This document shows, one piece after another, positions 27,950-36,752 of a stretch of DNA of 41,851 nt. The notes below the pieces were generated by a model. The model made no database searches. It was not told where the DNA came from and saw nothing but the letters and a program-made list of their open reading frames with translations. How positions within the stretch are numbered: position 1 is the first letter of the stretch; each line of letters starts with the position of its first letter. A program made the translations under genes and the position numbers. This DNA is from a bacterium (GTDB taxonomy: Bacteria; Bacillota; Bacilli; Lactobacillales; Streptococcaceae). The stretch lies in contig CAJNBS010000015.1 of NCBI GenBank assembly GCA_905221065.1, positions 1-41,851 on the forward strand. The letters are read 5' to 3'.

Positions 27950-28983
27950 AACCTTGCAATGATAGCTTCTGTCATTTCCTTGGTAGAAGCCTGTCCACCT
28001 ATATCTCTCGTTAAAATGCCAGCTGCTAAACTTGCCTCAACAGCACGCTCGATACGTTCCGCATCCTCATAACGTCCAAAACTGTCTCTCAACATCATGG
28101 CAACTGATAAAATCATGGAAATAGGATTGGCAATTCCTTGACCTGCAATATCAGGAGCTGAACCGTGAATGGGCTCATAGAGACTTGGTCCATTTTCAGA
28201 ATGACTGGCTGATGGCATGACTCCAAGTGTGCCAGATAGAACGCTTGATTCATCAGATAAGATATCTCCAAAAAGATTCTCCGTCACGATGACATCAAAC
28301 TTGGCAGGATTGGTAATCATAAGCATGGCAGCTGAGTCTACCAGCTGGTGCTCCAAGGTTACATCTGGAAAATCCTGTGCGACTTCCTCAGCTACTTTCC
28401 GCCAGAGTTTTGAGGTCGCTAGAACATTTTGCTTATCGATACTAGTAACGATTTTTCTGCGACTTCTTGCGATTTCAAAGGCCTTACGAATAATCCGCTC
28501 CACTTCCTCATAGCTATAGTCATTGATATCACGTGCTTTTCGCTCTTCAAGAATATGATCTCCAAAGTAAATCCCTCCTGTCAACTCACGCACCACAACA
28601 AAGTCTACACCAGCAATTCGTTCTGGTTTGAGTGGTGACAAATGCTTGAGACTATCAAAGATTTTTACCGGGCGAATATTGGCGTAAAGATTGAGTTCCT
28701 TACGGAGAGCCAGCAGTCCTTGTTCAGGGCGAACCGCTGCTCCATCATACTGAGGACTACCGATAGCTGCTAGGAGAATAACATCTGCTTCACGACATAC
28801 CTTGAGGGTTTCATCAGGCAAGGGATGCCCTACAGCATCGATACCTGCACCTCCGAAGGGTCGTCTATCAATCTCATAGTCAAAACCTGTTTTTTCTGCT
28901 AGGGCCTCCAGAACCTCTAAACCAGCCTCCATGATTTCTGGGCCGATTCCGTCCCCTGCTAGAGCTACTATTTTCTTTGTCAT
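27946..28983 (-). CDS. leuB: 3-isopropylmalate dehydrogenase
   Basis: The 345-residue protein oxidises and decarboxylates 3-isopropylmalate with NAD+ to 2-oxoisocaproate, the last specific step before transamination to leucine. The GDGIGPEI nucleotide/substrate segment is at 10-17. RELTGGIYFG, which separates LeuB from isocitrate dehydrogenases, lies near 132-141, and HGSAPDIAGQGIANP near 273-287. Its stop overlaps the DUF1294 start. The start is 11 bases after leuA. Confidence 0.97.
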   Translation of the reverse strand: MTKKIVALAGDGIGPEIMEAGLEVLEALAEKTGFDYEIDRRPFGGAGIDAVGHPLPDETLKVCREADVILLAAIGSPQYDGAAVRPEQGLLALRKELNLYANIRPVKIFDSLKHLSPLKPERIAGVDFVVVRELTGGIYFGDHILEERKARDINDYSYEEVERIIRKAFEIARSRRKIVTSIDKQNVLATSKLWRKVAEEVAQDFPDVTLEHQLVDSAAMLMITNPAKFDVIVTENLFGDILSDESSVLSGTLGVMPSASHSENGPSLYEPIHGSAPDIAGQGIANPISMILSVAMMLRDSFGRYEDAERIERAVEASLAAGILTRDIGGQASTKEMTEAIIARL

Positions 28984-28994
28984 AGCCTTCTCCT

Positions 28995-30557
28995 TTACAC
29001 ACTAGGCATATCGCGGTAAGAAACGCTGCGTCCCATCTCACCAGCATTCTCTTTTTGAACAAAGGTATTAGCATTGATGTAGGCAATAGCCGAAGCTTTC
29101 AACACATCGAAATCAAGACCTGCTGCATTAAAGATGGTTTCTGTATCTCTGTTTTCAACAGTGACCAAGACTCGAGCCTGGGCATCAATTCCATCTGTCA
29201 CCGCATCAATGGTATAGGACACCAAGCGGACAGATTGGTTAAAGAACTTATCGATAGCGTTAAAGATTGCTTCAACGGAACCTTGCCCTGTCGCATTAAA
29301 TTCGACCTTCTCACCATCCATATTGGCTAGGCTAACAAGCGCTTCAATATCATTATCTGCATGAGTTTGAAGTTGTAAATCATCAAAATGGAAACCTTCT
29401 GGATTTTCAACCATGGTTCCAGCTACCAGAGCTCGAATATCTGCATCTGTGATTTCTTGTTTCTTATCGGCCAGAGCCTTGAACTTAGCAAAGAGTGGCT
29501 TGATATCCTCTTCTGTAAAATCTAGGGCTAGCTCTCTCAGTTTCTCAACAAAGGCATGGCGACCAGACAATTTACCAAGCGGAAGACTATTACTCTTAAC
29601 TCCAACCAATTCAGGGGTGATAATTTCATAAGTAAGAGGATTTTTAAGGACTCCGTCTTGGTGAATACCAGACTCGTGAGAAAAGGCATTGCCACCAACC
29701 ACAGCCTTGTTTTTAGGAACTGGAATACCAGAGAAGCGAGAAACCATTTCTGACGTATTGATGGTCTCATTTAGGACAATACTGGTCTCTGCTTGGTAGT
29801 AATCTTGGCGAATATTGAGAGCAACTGCTATTTCTTCCAAGGCAGCATTTCCAGCTCGCTCACCAATTCCATTGATAGTCCCTTCGACACGCCCTGCACC
29901 ATTCTTGACAGCAGCAAGGCTATTTGCCACTGCCATTCCGAGGTCATCATGACAGTGAGGCGAATAGATAATCTGACGATCCGTCTTGACATTCTCAATC
30001 AAATATTTGAAGATTGCTCCATACTCTTCTGGTGTAGTAAATCCAACCGTGTCAGGGATATTGATATAAGTCGCACCTGCATCAACCGCTGTTTGAACAA
30101 CTTGCAAGAGGAAATCCAACTCCGTTCTAGTCGCATCCTCAGGAGAGAATTCGACCACTTCAAACTTAGAACGTGCATAAGAGACATGTTCCTTAATAGC
30201 TTCCAAAATCTCTTCCTTGCTCTTATTGAGCTTATACTTGCGATGAATCGGACTGGTAGCGATAAAGACGTGAACCTGTGGATACTTGGCGTCCTTGAGG
30301 GCCTCGTAACAAGCATCAATATCAGACTTGACCGAACGTGCCAAACCAGTCACCGCTGTTTTCTTCAAGACCTTAGCAATCTCCTGCACTGCCGTAAATG
30401 AGTCTGGACTAGCCGCTGGAAAACCAGCTTCGATGGCTGAAATGCCCCATTTCTCCAGCTGCCTTGCGATGGCAATTTTTTCCTTGATTGAAAAGTTAAC
30501 ACCCGGCGTCTGCTCTCCATCCCGAAGGCTGGTATCTAGAAATTCAACTGTTCTCAT
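28995..30557 (-). CDS. leuA: 2-isopropylmalate synthase
   Basis: The 520-residue protein condenses acetyl-CoA with 2-oxoisovalerate, the committed and leucine-inhibited step of leucine synthesis. DTSLRDGEQTPGVNFS begins the HMGL-like TIM barrel (residue 8), the metal-binding HxH is in SPHCHDDLGMA near 198-208, and HESGIHQDG is the linker signature. The C-terminal portion (about 385-510) is the LeuA allosteric domain that binds leucine. It is the first structural gene of the operon, with a GGGG-containing ribosome site just after the attenuator. Confidence 0.98.
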   Translation of the reverse strand: MRTVEFLDTSLRDGEQTPGVNFSIKEKIAIARQLEKWGISAIEAGFPAASPDSFTAVQEIAKVLKKTAVTGLARSVKSDIDACYEALKDAKYPQVHVFIATSPIHRKYKLNKSKEEILEAIKEHVSYARSKFEVVEFSPEDATRTELDFLLQVVQTAVDAGATYINIPDTVGFTTPEEYGAIFKYLIENVKTDRQIIYSPHCHDDLGMAVANSLAAVKNGAGRVEGTINGIGERAGNAALEEIAVALNIRQDYYQAETSIVLNETINTSEMVSRFSGIPVPKNKAVVGGNAFSHESGIHQDGVLKNPLTYEIITPELVGVKSNSLPLGKLSGRHAFVEKLRELALDFTEEDIKPLFAKFKALADKKQEITDADIRALVAGTMVENPEGFHFDDLQLQTHADNDIEALVSLANMDGEKVEFNATGQGSVEAIFNAIDKFFNQSVRLVSYTIDAVTDGIDAQARVLVTVENRDTETIFNAAGLDFDVLKASAIAYINANTFVQKENAGEMGRSVSYRDMPSV

Positions 30558-30587
30558 AAGATTTCCCCTTTTCCAAATGTGGTTTTT

Positions 30588-30622
30588 AAAAAAACATCTC
30601 GCTTAGAAGTCCAAGCGAGATG
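30588..30622 (-). terminator. Leucine attenuator terminator
   Basis: Perfect 10-bp stem: CATCTCGCTT / AAGCGAGATG with an 8-base loop, followed on the minus strand by T7. It stands between the leader peptide and leuA, so transcription ends here unless the alternative pairing forms. Confidence 0.92.
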
Positions 30623-30641
30623 TTGATTCACTCCCGCTTGG
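30611..30641 (-). promoter_or_regulatory. Leucine antiterminator pairing
   Basis: Minus-strand CCAAGCG (30635-30641) can pair with CGCTTGG (30611-30617), which overlaps the left arm of the terminator (30613-30622). The two structures exclude each other. A further stem, CTAGTGC/GCATTAG (30656-30674), overlaps the leader stop codon and would be the pause or protector hairpin. Confidence 0.75.
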
Positions 30642-30670
30642 TAAGCCAAACAGGACTAATGCTTTTTGCA

Positions 30671-30724
30671 CTAGCCCGAGTACCTCAACAACAAAGCAAA
30701 TTGATTAAACTTAGCTGTTTTCAT
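30671..30724 (-). CDS. Leucine operon leader peptide
   Basis: This 17-residue frame reads MKTAKFNQFALLLRYSG, with an AAGGAG ribosome site 10 bases before the ATG. Residues 11-13 are three consecutive Leu codons (TTG TTG TTG). When charged tRNA-Leu is scarce the ribosome would stall there and free the upstream strand for the antiterminator, allowing leuA-leuB-leuC-leuD expression. Its position between a consensus promoter and a terminator supports the assignment. It has no function beyond attenuation as far as can be seen. Confidence 0.85.
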   Translation of the reverse strand: MKTAKFNQFALLLRYSG

Positions 30725-30760
30725 GTTTGACTTTCTCCTTCGTTTGATATCTTGTTTAGT

Positions 30761-30789
30761 ATTTTAGCATAGACAAAACTACTTGTCAA
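30761..30789 (-). promoter_or_regulatory. Promoter of the leucine operon
   Basis: Minus strand: -35 TTGACA (30784-30789), 17-bp spacer, -10 TAAAAT (30761-30766), about 36 bases before the leader peptide ATG. No CodY-box was confidently identified. Confidence 0.88.
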
Positions 30790-30871
30790 GAAAAAATCCA
30801 ATATTTTCTGAAAATTTCTTCAGTATAGAATATTTAGCTAATTGAAAGTTCTTGAAAATCCTTGAAATATT

Positions 30872-31528
30872 TCATTTTTTAGAGGTTAGGCTCCAACTTT
30901 TCTCTATCAATTCCAGTACCATTTCATCTGACAAAGTATCATCAAAAGCCACACTAATCCAGTAGCGTTTGTTCATATGAAAAGCTGGATAAATACCCTT
31001 TTGTGAAAGTAAGTCCGCTACTTGGTCATGTTTGAGGTTAATTGCTTCGACTAGACCTTCTCTACCCTTTTCAAGTTTATCCCAAGAAATTTTCATCAAA
31101 ACGGCATACCACTTTTGATTACCTTCATGTCTTAAAACTGCTGAATCAGGCGATTTCTCCCACAAATACTCCAACTGGTTTCCATACTTTTCCTGAACTT
31201 GAGTCATGATACGCTTTGTCTGAGGGCAGATAAAATCCTGCACATCAAAACAAGCCTTCCGTATCTGGTAAAGAATCTCCAAACAAGCCTCACGGACACT
31301 TGCAACAAAACTTCCTCTCATACTTTGCATATGAACTTGAGGATAGAGATCTCCCGTTTCCTGATCAAAGACCTGAAAATTCACATTATCAGTAGTGATG
31401 GAGACTGTCATGAAAAAGTCACCCTGCAAAATCTGGCAACTATAAGTCCAGACTTCCCCATTTTCTACAAAACTATAGGCACGAGCCTTTTCTTGATTAA
31501 ACTGATAAGATTTAAAAATTTCAAACAT
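30872..31528 (-). CDS. MmcQ/YjbR-family DNA-binding-like protein
   Basis: The 218-residue protein has a C-terminal YjbR-like domain (about 110-218) with YLWEKSPDSAVLRH, KWYAVLMKI, VEAINLKHDQ and FHMNKRYWISVAFD, the usual CyaY-like MmcQ/YjbR layout. The N-terminal half (about 1-105) is less familiar and rich in aromatic strands. Members are annotated as DNA-binding, but their physiological role is not established. It follows cutC by 43 bases, across a small hairpin, and is probably co-transcribed. Confidence 0.8.
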   Translation of the reverse strand: MFEIFKSYQFNQEKARAYSFVENGEVWTYSCQILQGDFFMTVSITTDNVNFQVFDQETGDLYPQVHMQSMRGSFVASVREACLEILYQIRKACFDVQDFICPQTKRIMTQVQEKYGNQLEYLWEKSPDSAVLRHEGNQKWYAVLMKISWDKLEKGREGLVEAINLKHDQVADLLSQKGIYPAFHMNKRYWISVAFDDTLSDEMVLELIEKSWSLTSKK

Positions 31529-31535
31529 AAGTGAA

Positions 31536-31559
31536 AACTGCTACCCAAAGCTAGCAGTT
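31536..31559 (-). other. Hairpin between cutC and the YjbR-family gene
   Basis: AACTGCTA and TAGCAGTT form a perfect 8-bp stem with an 8-base loop. On the minus strand it is followed by only TTTTC and lies 7 bases before the downstream ATG. It could be a weak terminator or could control access to the start site. Confidence 0.5.
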
Positions 31560-31571
31560 CCTTTCTATTTT

Positions 31572-32204
31572 TTAAAAGACAACCTTGGTTCCATGCAATT
31601 GTGTCACACCCAGCTGGTCGATAAAGGTTTGACGGTTGTCCAAGTCAATCCCCCCACCTGGTAGAATTTCAATTTTACCTTTAGCGGGCTCCAAAATTCT
31701 ATGATAATGAGCAAAACGTTTCTCTAGTGAATCGCCAGACACACCAGCACGAGTTAGGATCCGAGTGACTCCAGCTTGACTGAGCCAGTCAATAGCTTCC
31801 AACTGGTCTTCATCACTCAATTCATCAAAGGCCATGTGAAAGACAATTTCCATTCCTTTTGATGCAGCAATTAACTTTTCAAGATTAGCTTTATCCAACT
31901 TTTTATCAGCAGTTAAAGCACCAAATACAACTCCTTGACTTCCAGCCTGAGCAGTCAAACGAATATCTTCCAGCATGATAGCAATTTCCATATCATTATA
32001 AACAAAGTCGCCACCACGTGGACGAATCATGGTCATAATGGTCGTATCATAGTTAGTTGCCAGTTCAACTGCTGCCTTAGTTACTCCATAGCTGGGGGTT
32101 GTTCCACCAACTGCTAGATTATCACAGAGTTCGATTCGACGAGCTCCAGCCTGCATAGCTTTTTCAAGCAAGGTCACATTTTCAGCACAAAATTCGTAAA
32201 TCAT
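31572..32204 (-). CDS. cutC: CutC family protein
   Basis: The 210-residue TIM-barrel protein shows YEFCAENVTLLEKAMQAGARRIELCDNL at its start and MIRPRGGDFVYND near 59-71, both hallmarks of CutC. Near the end, ILPGGGIDLDN and LHGTKVVF are present. CutC was named for copper homeostasis in E. coli, but the biochemical activity is not settled. Length is slightly below the E. coli protein, as in other streptococci. GGAG precedes the ATG. Confidence 0.93.
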   Translation of the reverse strand: MIYEFCAENVTLLEKAMQAGARRIELCDNLAVGGTTPSYGVTKAAVELATNYDTTIMTMIRPRGGDFVYNDMEIAIMLEDIRLTAQAGSQGVVFGALTADKKLDKANLEKLIAASKGMEIVFHMAFDELSDEDQLEAIDWLSQAGVTRILTRAGVSGDSLEKRFAHYHRILEPAKGKIEILPGGGIDLDNRQTFIDQLGVTQLHGTKVVF

Positions 32205-32234
32205 TTGATTCTCCTTGAGTATTACTTTGAATTT

Positions 32235-32243
32235 ATTATATCA
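32235..32243 (-). promoter_or_regulatory. Extended -10 promoter of cutC
   Basis: Minus-strand TGATATAAT is a perfect extended -10 (TATAAT at 32235-32240). TTGAAA lies 20 bp upstream, too far to be a normal -35. Confidence 0.6.
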
Positions 32244-32293
32244 TATTATTGTGAATATGTTTTCAATTTTATCAAGGGAAATAACTACTATTT

Positions 32294-32653
32294 TTATTCT
32301 TTGTCCGGAATGACCTTGAAGAGATAATAAGTGATAAAGATGGTCAAAGCTCCCAGACCGATTTTGACTGGTAATAGTGGGGCAAAATAAATGGAAATTC
32401 CCATCAAGATATAGATAGATACAATGATTTTTCTCTTACGTTCACGCGCAATAGACTTAGTCTCGCGAAAATCAGCTACATATGCTTGATAGAGCTTGGT
32501 ATGATAAAGCCAATCTTCGAAGCGCTTGGAACTTCTGGAGAAACAAGCGATAGACAACAAAAGGAAAGGCGTTGTCGGCAACAAAGGCAGAACAACCCCA
32601 ACAATAGCCAAAGCCAGCGATAAAAAACCAATAATAAGATAAATAATACGCAT
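32294..32653 (-). CDS. DUF454 (YbaN-like) inner membrane protein
   Basis: The 119-residue protein has hydrophobic segments at about 3-35 and 74-113 and the family signature GVVLPLLPTTPFLLLSIACFSRSS (about 19-42), followed by FEDWLYHTKLYQAYVADF. These identify DUF454, small membrane proteins of unknown function. It is monocistronic, between topA's terminator and cutC. Confidence 0.85.
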   Translation of the reverse strand: MRIIYLIIGFLSLALAIVGVVLPLLPTTPFLLLSIACFSRSSKRFEDWLYHTKLYQAYVADFRETKSIARERKRKIIVSIYILMGISIYFAPLLPVKIGLGALTIFITYYLFKVIPDKE

Positions 32654-32722
32654 AACTACTCCTAATTAAAATAATCTTCTTCTAGTTTCGCATACAATGA
32701 TGAATTTTGTCAAGTTCCAACC

Positions 32723-32754
32723 AAAAAGAGCCTGAAATTCACTTTCAGGACTCT
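32723..32754 (-). terminator. Terminator of topA
   Basis: On the minus strand CCTGAAAG and TTTCAGG form a stem with a TGAA loop, extended by GAG/CTC outside a small bulge, and end in CTTTTTGG. It lies just past the topA stop. Confidence 0.75.
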
Positions 32755-32758
32755 CCTC

Positions 32759-34846
32759 TTATTTAATCTTTTCCTCTTCGTAGTCACCCTTGCTACAAAC
32801 AACCTGCTTGCCACCACCACGGACTTTTTTCTCCATGAGGAAGTTGCCACATTTTGGACAGTCGCGACCAACAGGCTTGTCCCAAGAGGTAAATTCACAG
32901 TCTGGATAACGATTGCAACCATAGAAGAGGCGGTTACGTTTTGTTTTACGCTCAATGATTTGTCCCTGATGACAACTTGGACACTCAACACCGATTTCTT
33001 TCACGATTGCTTGGGTATGGCGACAATCTGGGAAATTGCTACAAGCGTAGAACTTACCAAAACGACCAAGTTTAATGACCATTGGACTGCCACAGACTTC
33101 ACAGTCAAATCCAGCTGGTTCATCCTTGATTTGGATTTTTTCCATTTCTTCTTCAGCCTTGGCCACTTCTTTAGAGAATGGTTTGTAAAAGGCATCAATA
33201 ACACGTTGCCACTGCTCTTTTCCAACTTCGACATCATCTAGTTTGCCTTCCATTTCAGCTGTAAAGGTCACGTTTACGATATCTGGGAAATATTCGACGA
33301 TGAGCTTATTAACAATTTCTCCCAACTCTGTTGGTTCAAAGCGTTTTGCTACCAGGCGAACATAATAACGTTTCTGAATGGTTTCAATAGTTGGTGCGTA
33401 GGTTGATGGACGTCCAACCCCATTTTCCTCCAAGGTCTTGATCAAGGTCGCTTCAGAATAGCGAGCAGGTGGTTGAGTAAAATGTTGCTCTGGTTTGCTA
33501 TTGACCTGCTTGACCACATCTCCAACAGCCATATCTGGTAACATCTTATTCTTATCAGAATCATTATAAATGGCAAGATAACCATCAAACTTAACCTGAC
33601 TACCATTAGCAGCAAATTGAACTCCATTTTGAGACAATTTAACAGCCATGGTATCAAAGACGGCCGCTGTCATCTGGCTCGCCACAAAACGATTCCAGAT
33701 AAGAGTATAAAGCTTGAGCTGATCCTTGTCCAGATACTTAGCGATGCTTTCCGGTGTATTAAAGACGCTAGACGGACGAATAGCCTCGTGGGCATCCTGA
33801 GCTCCTGAAGCGTTTTTGACCTTGCTACCATGCTTAGAATACTTGCCACCAAAGCGATCTGTAATGAAACTTGCTGCTTCATTTTGCGCTACAGGGCTGA
33901 TACGAGTTGAATCGGTACGCATATAGGTAATCAAACCTTGAACACCAGAACCGATATTAATCCCTTCATAAAGCTGTTGGGCAACCATCATGGTCTTTCG
34001 AGTACGGAAATTGATTTTATTGGCCGCATCCATCTGCATAGATGAAGTGGTATAGGGTAATGGAGCATTGCGCTTGCGCTCTTTCTTATCCACCTGATCC
34101 ACTGAAAAATCTTTACTAGTCAGACGAGACAAGACTTCCTTAACCTCATCATTGCTAGTCAGTTTCATCTTTTTGCCATCTACTCCATAGAAAGCAGCCT
34201 GGAATTGCTTGGTTCCCTTTTTAAAGACGCCATCAATTGTCCAATATTCTTCTGGCTGGAAGGCATTGATTTCATTCTCACGATCAATGATGAGTTTAAG
34301 GGCAATAGATTGAACGCGTCCTGCTGACAAGCCCTTCTTGACCTTCTTCCACAAAATAGGCGAAATCGAATAGCCTACCAAGCGGTCCAAGACACGACGA
34401 GCCTGTTGGGCATCGACCAAGTCCATATCAATCTTGCGTGGCTCTTTAAAAGCATTTTTGACCGCATCCTTGGTGATTTCATTAAAGACCACACGGTTGG
34501 CATCATTTTCATCCAAGTTGAGAATATGGGCCAAATGCCAAGAAATCGCTTCTCCTTCACGGTCCGGGTCACTCGCAAGGAAGACTTTATTAGCTTTTTT
34601 AGCTTCTTTTTTCAAGTCATTGATAAGAGGACCTTTTCCTCGGATATTGATATATTGAGGTTCATAATTATTTTCAATATCGACGGACATACTGGATTTC
34701 TTCAAATCCCGAATATGCCCGACACTGGCTAAAACCTTGTAATTTCTGCCTAGATATTTCTCAATCGTTTTCGCCTTAGCAGGAGACTCCACGATGACTA
34801 GATTTTTTTTAACTGTTGATTTTTTCTTTTTTGTTGCCGTAGCCAC
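32759..34846 (-). CDS. topA: DNA topoisomerase I
   Basis: The protein is 695 residues from the GTG at 34846, which has AAAGGTG about 7 bases upstream; a TTG at 34864 would overlap that ribosome site. The type IA enzyme relaxes negative supercoils. A Lys-rich N-terminus is followed by the Toprim domain with [16 protein letters not shown] and [13 protein letters not shown], and the active-site tyrosine is about Y308 in [10 protein letters not shown]. The C-terminus holds three tetracysteine zinc-ribbon repeats (CEVCG...CSNFPDC, CPSCH...CNRYPDC, CPKCG...). It is an essential monocistronic gene. Confidence 0.98.
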   Translation of the reverse strand: MATATKKKKSTVKKNLVIVESPAKAKTIEKYLGRNYKVLASVGHIRDLKKSSMSVDIENNYEPQYINIRGKGPLINDLKKEAKKANKVFLASDPDREGEAISWHLAHILNLDENDANRVVFNEITKDAVKNAFKEPRKIDMDLVDAQQARRVLDRLVGYSISPILWKKVKKGLSAGRVQSIALKLIIDRENEINAFQPEEYWTIDGVFKKGTKQFQAAFYGVDGKKMKLTSNDEVKEVLSRLTSKDFSVDQVDKKERKRNAPLPYTTSSMQMDAANKINFRTRKTMMVAQQLYEGINIGSGVQGLITYMRTDSTRISPVAQNEAASFITDRFGGKYSKHGSKVKNASGAQDAHEAIRPSSVFNTPESIAKYLDKDQLKLYTLIWNRFVASQMTAAVFDTMAVKLSQNGVQFAANGSQVKFDGYLAIYNDSDKNKMLPDMAVGDVVKQVNSKPEQHFTQPPARYSEATLIKTLEENGVGRPSTYAPTIETIQKRYYVRLVAKRFEPTELGEIVNKLIVEYFPDIVNVTFTAEMEGKLDDVEVGKEQWQRVIDAFYKPFSKEVAKAEEEMEKIQIKDEPAGFDCEVCGSPMVIKLGRFGKFYACSNFPDCRHTQAIVKEIGVECPSCHQGQIIERKTKRNRLFYGCNRYPDCEFTSWDKPVGRDCPKCGNFLMEKKVRGGGKQVVCSKGDYEEEKIK

Positions 34847-34881
34847 AGTATCACACCTTTTCAAAGTAATAAACTTTATAA

Positions 34882-34910
34882 AGTGTAAACCATTTTTTGA
34901 ACCCTGTCAA
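34882..34910 (-). promoter_or_regulatory. Promoter of topA
   Basis: Minus strand: -35 TTGACA (34905-34910), 17-bp spacer, -10 TACACT (34882-34887), about 35 bases before the GTG start. Confidence 0.8.
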
Positions 34911-34963
34911 GACTTAGCTACTATAATAGAAGAAAAGTTTGTCTAGTAAGCGGACTTTCTTCT

Positions 34964-35118
34964 TATACTCAATGAAAATCAAAGAGCAAACTAGGAAGCT
35001 AGCCGCAGGTTGCTTAAAGCACTGCTTTGAGGTTGCAGATGAGACTGACGAAGTCAGTAACCATACCTACGGCAAGGTGAAGCTGACGTGGTTTGAATTT
35101 GATTTTCGAAGAGTATTA
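34964..35118 (+). repeat. BOX element (boxA-boxB-boxC)
   Basis: The element begins TATACTCAATGAAAATC and ends TTTTCGAAGAGTATTA. Its middle matches the pneumococcal BOX sequence, including CTACGGCAAGGTGAAGCTGACG, a variant of the BOX-A1R primer site. About 155 bp with one boxB, folding into a stable stem. Its last bases include the dprA stop codon (35116-35118). Confidence 0.92.
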
Positions 35119-35964
35119 AAATTCAAATTCCGCAAGAACATCCTTCCCACTGGTGACCAATTTTGCTCCTTCCTGAATCAAATGATGGCAACCGTCTGAT
35201 AGTCCATCTAAAATGCTACCAGGAATAGCAAAGACATCGCGCCCTTCTTCCATTGCTCGCTCACAGGTAATGAGACTCCCCGAGCGCATCTTAGCCTCTG
35301 CTACAATCACACCACGGCAAAGTCCAGCAATAATGCGATTACGGGCAGGAAAATGAAATTTCAGAGGTTGTTCACCAGGTCCATACTCACTGAGAACCAG
35401 ATGGTCATTTCCGATGTAGTCTTGCAAGCGTTTATTTGCTTTAGGATAAAATACATCCAGACCTGTTCCAATCACTGCAATGGTTTTGCCACCATTCTGG
35501 AGAGCTGCCATATGAGCTGCTGTGTCAATTCCCTTGGCTAATCCACTGACAATAACCAGTTCATTTTCCAAGCCTTGAATGACTTTTTCAACTGACTTCG
35601 CTCCCTGTTTGCTACAAGCGCGACTACCCACAACCGCCACCTTTGGAAATTTCAAGAGGTCGAGATTCCCCTTGTAAAATAAAAGCACAGGAGCATCGTA
35701 GATTTCACTCAAGTCCCAAGGATAACAGTCGTCTAAAATAGAGAAAGATGGAAATTTTTGAAACTCTTTCTCCAAATGCGTATCGTCTATCTGAAAATAA
35801 CGTTCCATAAAAACAGCTGGATTTCGGCAACCTGATATATCTGCAATATCACCTAACAACAGTTCTTGATCAACATTTTCACCGTATTCTAGCACTTTTA
35901 AAATCTGTTGATTGGTCAAACCTGATTTTTTTAATTTATAGATTTCATAGTTTGTGATTTTCAT
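35116..35964 (-). CDS. dprA: DNA processing protein DprA (DNA uptake recombination mediator)
   Basis: The protein has 282 residues from the ATG at 35964 (GGAG 7 bases upstream); an in-frame ATG at 35976 lies before this ribosome site. DprA loads RecA on incoming single-stranded DNA during transformation and, in pneumococcus, shuts off competence. The Rossmann-like core shows VAVVGSRACSKQGAK, IVSGLAKGIDTAAH and HFPARNRIIAG. The N-terminal SAM-like region is residues 1-60. A com-box upstream indicates ComX control. The terminal TAA comes from the adjoining BOX element. Confidence 0.97.
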   Translation of the reverse strand: MKITNYEIYKLKKSGLTNQQILKVLEYGENVDQELLLGDIADISGCRNPAVFMERYFQIDDTHLEKEFQKFPSFSILDDCYPWDLSEIYDAPVLLFYKGNLDLLKFPKVAVVGSRACSKQGAKSVEKVIQGLENELVIVSGLAKGIDTAAHMAALQNGGKTIAVIGTGLDVFYPKANKRLQDYIGNDHLVLSEYGPGEQPLKFHFPARNRIIAGLCRGVIVAEAKMRSGSLITCERAMEEGRDVFAIPGSILDGLSDGCHHLIQEGAKLVTSGKDVLAEFEF

Positions 35965-35997
35965 AAATAACTCCATTTCTTTTTCTACTCATCTATC

Positions 35998-36005
35998 TAT
36001 TCGTA
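35998..36005 (-). promoter_or_regulatory. com-box (ComX/sigma-X promoter) of dprA
   Basis: Minus-strand TACGAATA matches the cin/com-box consensus recognised by the competence sigma factor ComX, preceded by a T-rich run. It lies 33-41 bases before the dprA ATG, as expected for a late competence gene. Confidence 0.88.
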
Positions 36006-36012
36006 AAAAATC

Positions 36013-36044
36013 AAAAAAACATCTGACTATTTCAGCCAGATGTT
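36013..36044 (-). terminator. Terminator of the tar/lic operon
   Basis: Minus-strand CATCTG...CAGATG stem (36020-36025 with 36037-36042, extended by AA/TT) with a loop of 11 bases and a T7 tail. It ends just upstream of the dprA com-box. Confidence 0.85.
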
Positions 36045-36051
36045 GGAATTT

Positions 36052-36741
36052 TTAATTTTCGTTTTTAAGAATTTCTTCTAATTTATGATAGTCTTGGACA
36101 CTATCGATTTCATAGATGCTATTGCCTTCTAATTCTTCAACATAGACATCTAGCTCTTTGATATTATCCTTAACCATATTGTCCCAGTAGAGATCAACAA
36201 ATTCACCACTCGCATAGGCCTTGTCGATAAAACTAACAATTTTTTCTGCTGTTGGAGCATCCCAGAAAGATACACCACTAAGGATGCGACCTGCCTTGCT
36301 ATCAACAGTAATGTCTTGAACCTTGTAGTCATCTCCATAGACCAAGAACCATTCGTTGGTACAATCTTCACGATAAACACTAAAATAAGTCGAACGTGTC
36401 AAATCATTGCGGAACATATTTTTAAAGAGATAATTATCAGCATCAATAACATAGCTGTTAGCCAATTCTTCTTTTACAAGATAGAGAGAGTAAAAGTTAT
36501 TGTAGTCAGCGTATTTATCATTGAAAACGAGGCGGACACCGTATTTTTCTTTCAAGTAATCGAATTGTTCTTTAAGGTAACCAACGATGATGATGATGTC
36601 ATTGATCCCTTTTTCTTTGAGAAACTCAATTTGGTATTCAATCAAAGGTTTTTGATTAACCTGAACCAAGGCTTTAGGGGTATTTTCAGTCATAGGACGC
36701 AAGCGAGTTCCCAATCCCGCTGCTAAGATAATGGCTTTCAC
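36052..36741 (-). CDS. licC: CTP:phosphocholine cytidylyltransferase
   Basis: This 229-residue protein activates phosphocholine to CDP-choline for decoration of teichoic acids. The nucleotidyltransferase signature LAAGLGTRLRPMTENTPKAL lies at 6-25, followed by PLIEYQIEFLKEKGI and the metal-binding VIDADNYLF near 98-106. Length and text agree with pneumococcal LicC. It is the last gene of tarI-tarJ-licA-licB-licC and is followed by a strong terminator. Confidence 0.97.
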   Translation of the reverse strand: MKAIILAAGLGTRLRPMTENTPKALVQVNQKPLIEYQIEFLKEKGINDIIIIVGYLKEQFDYLKEKYGVRLVFNDKYADYNNFYSLYLVKEELANSYVIDADNYLFKNMFRNDLTRSTYFSVYREDCTNEWFLVYGDDYKVQDITVDSKAGRILSGVSFWDAPTAEKIVSFIDKAYASGEFVDLYWDNMVKDNIKELDVYVEELEGNSIYEIDSVQDYHKLEEILKNEN

Positions 36742-36752
36742 ACGAATCTCCT

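Noticed and set aside
30560..30730. T-box riboswitch upstream of leuA
   Set aside because: No T-box sequence or specifier stem was seen, and a leader peptide with Leu codons plus attenuator stems explains the region.
34911..34963. dprA terminator between the BOX element and the topA promoter
   Set aside because: GAAGAAA/TTTCTTC arms can pair, but with bulges and no T-run; the BOX stem itself may serve, so it was not annotated.
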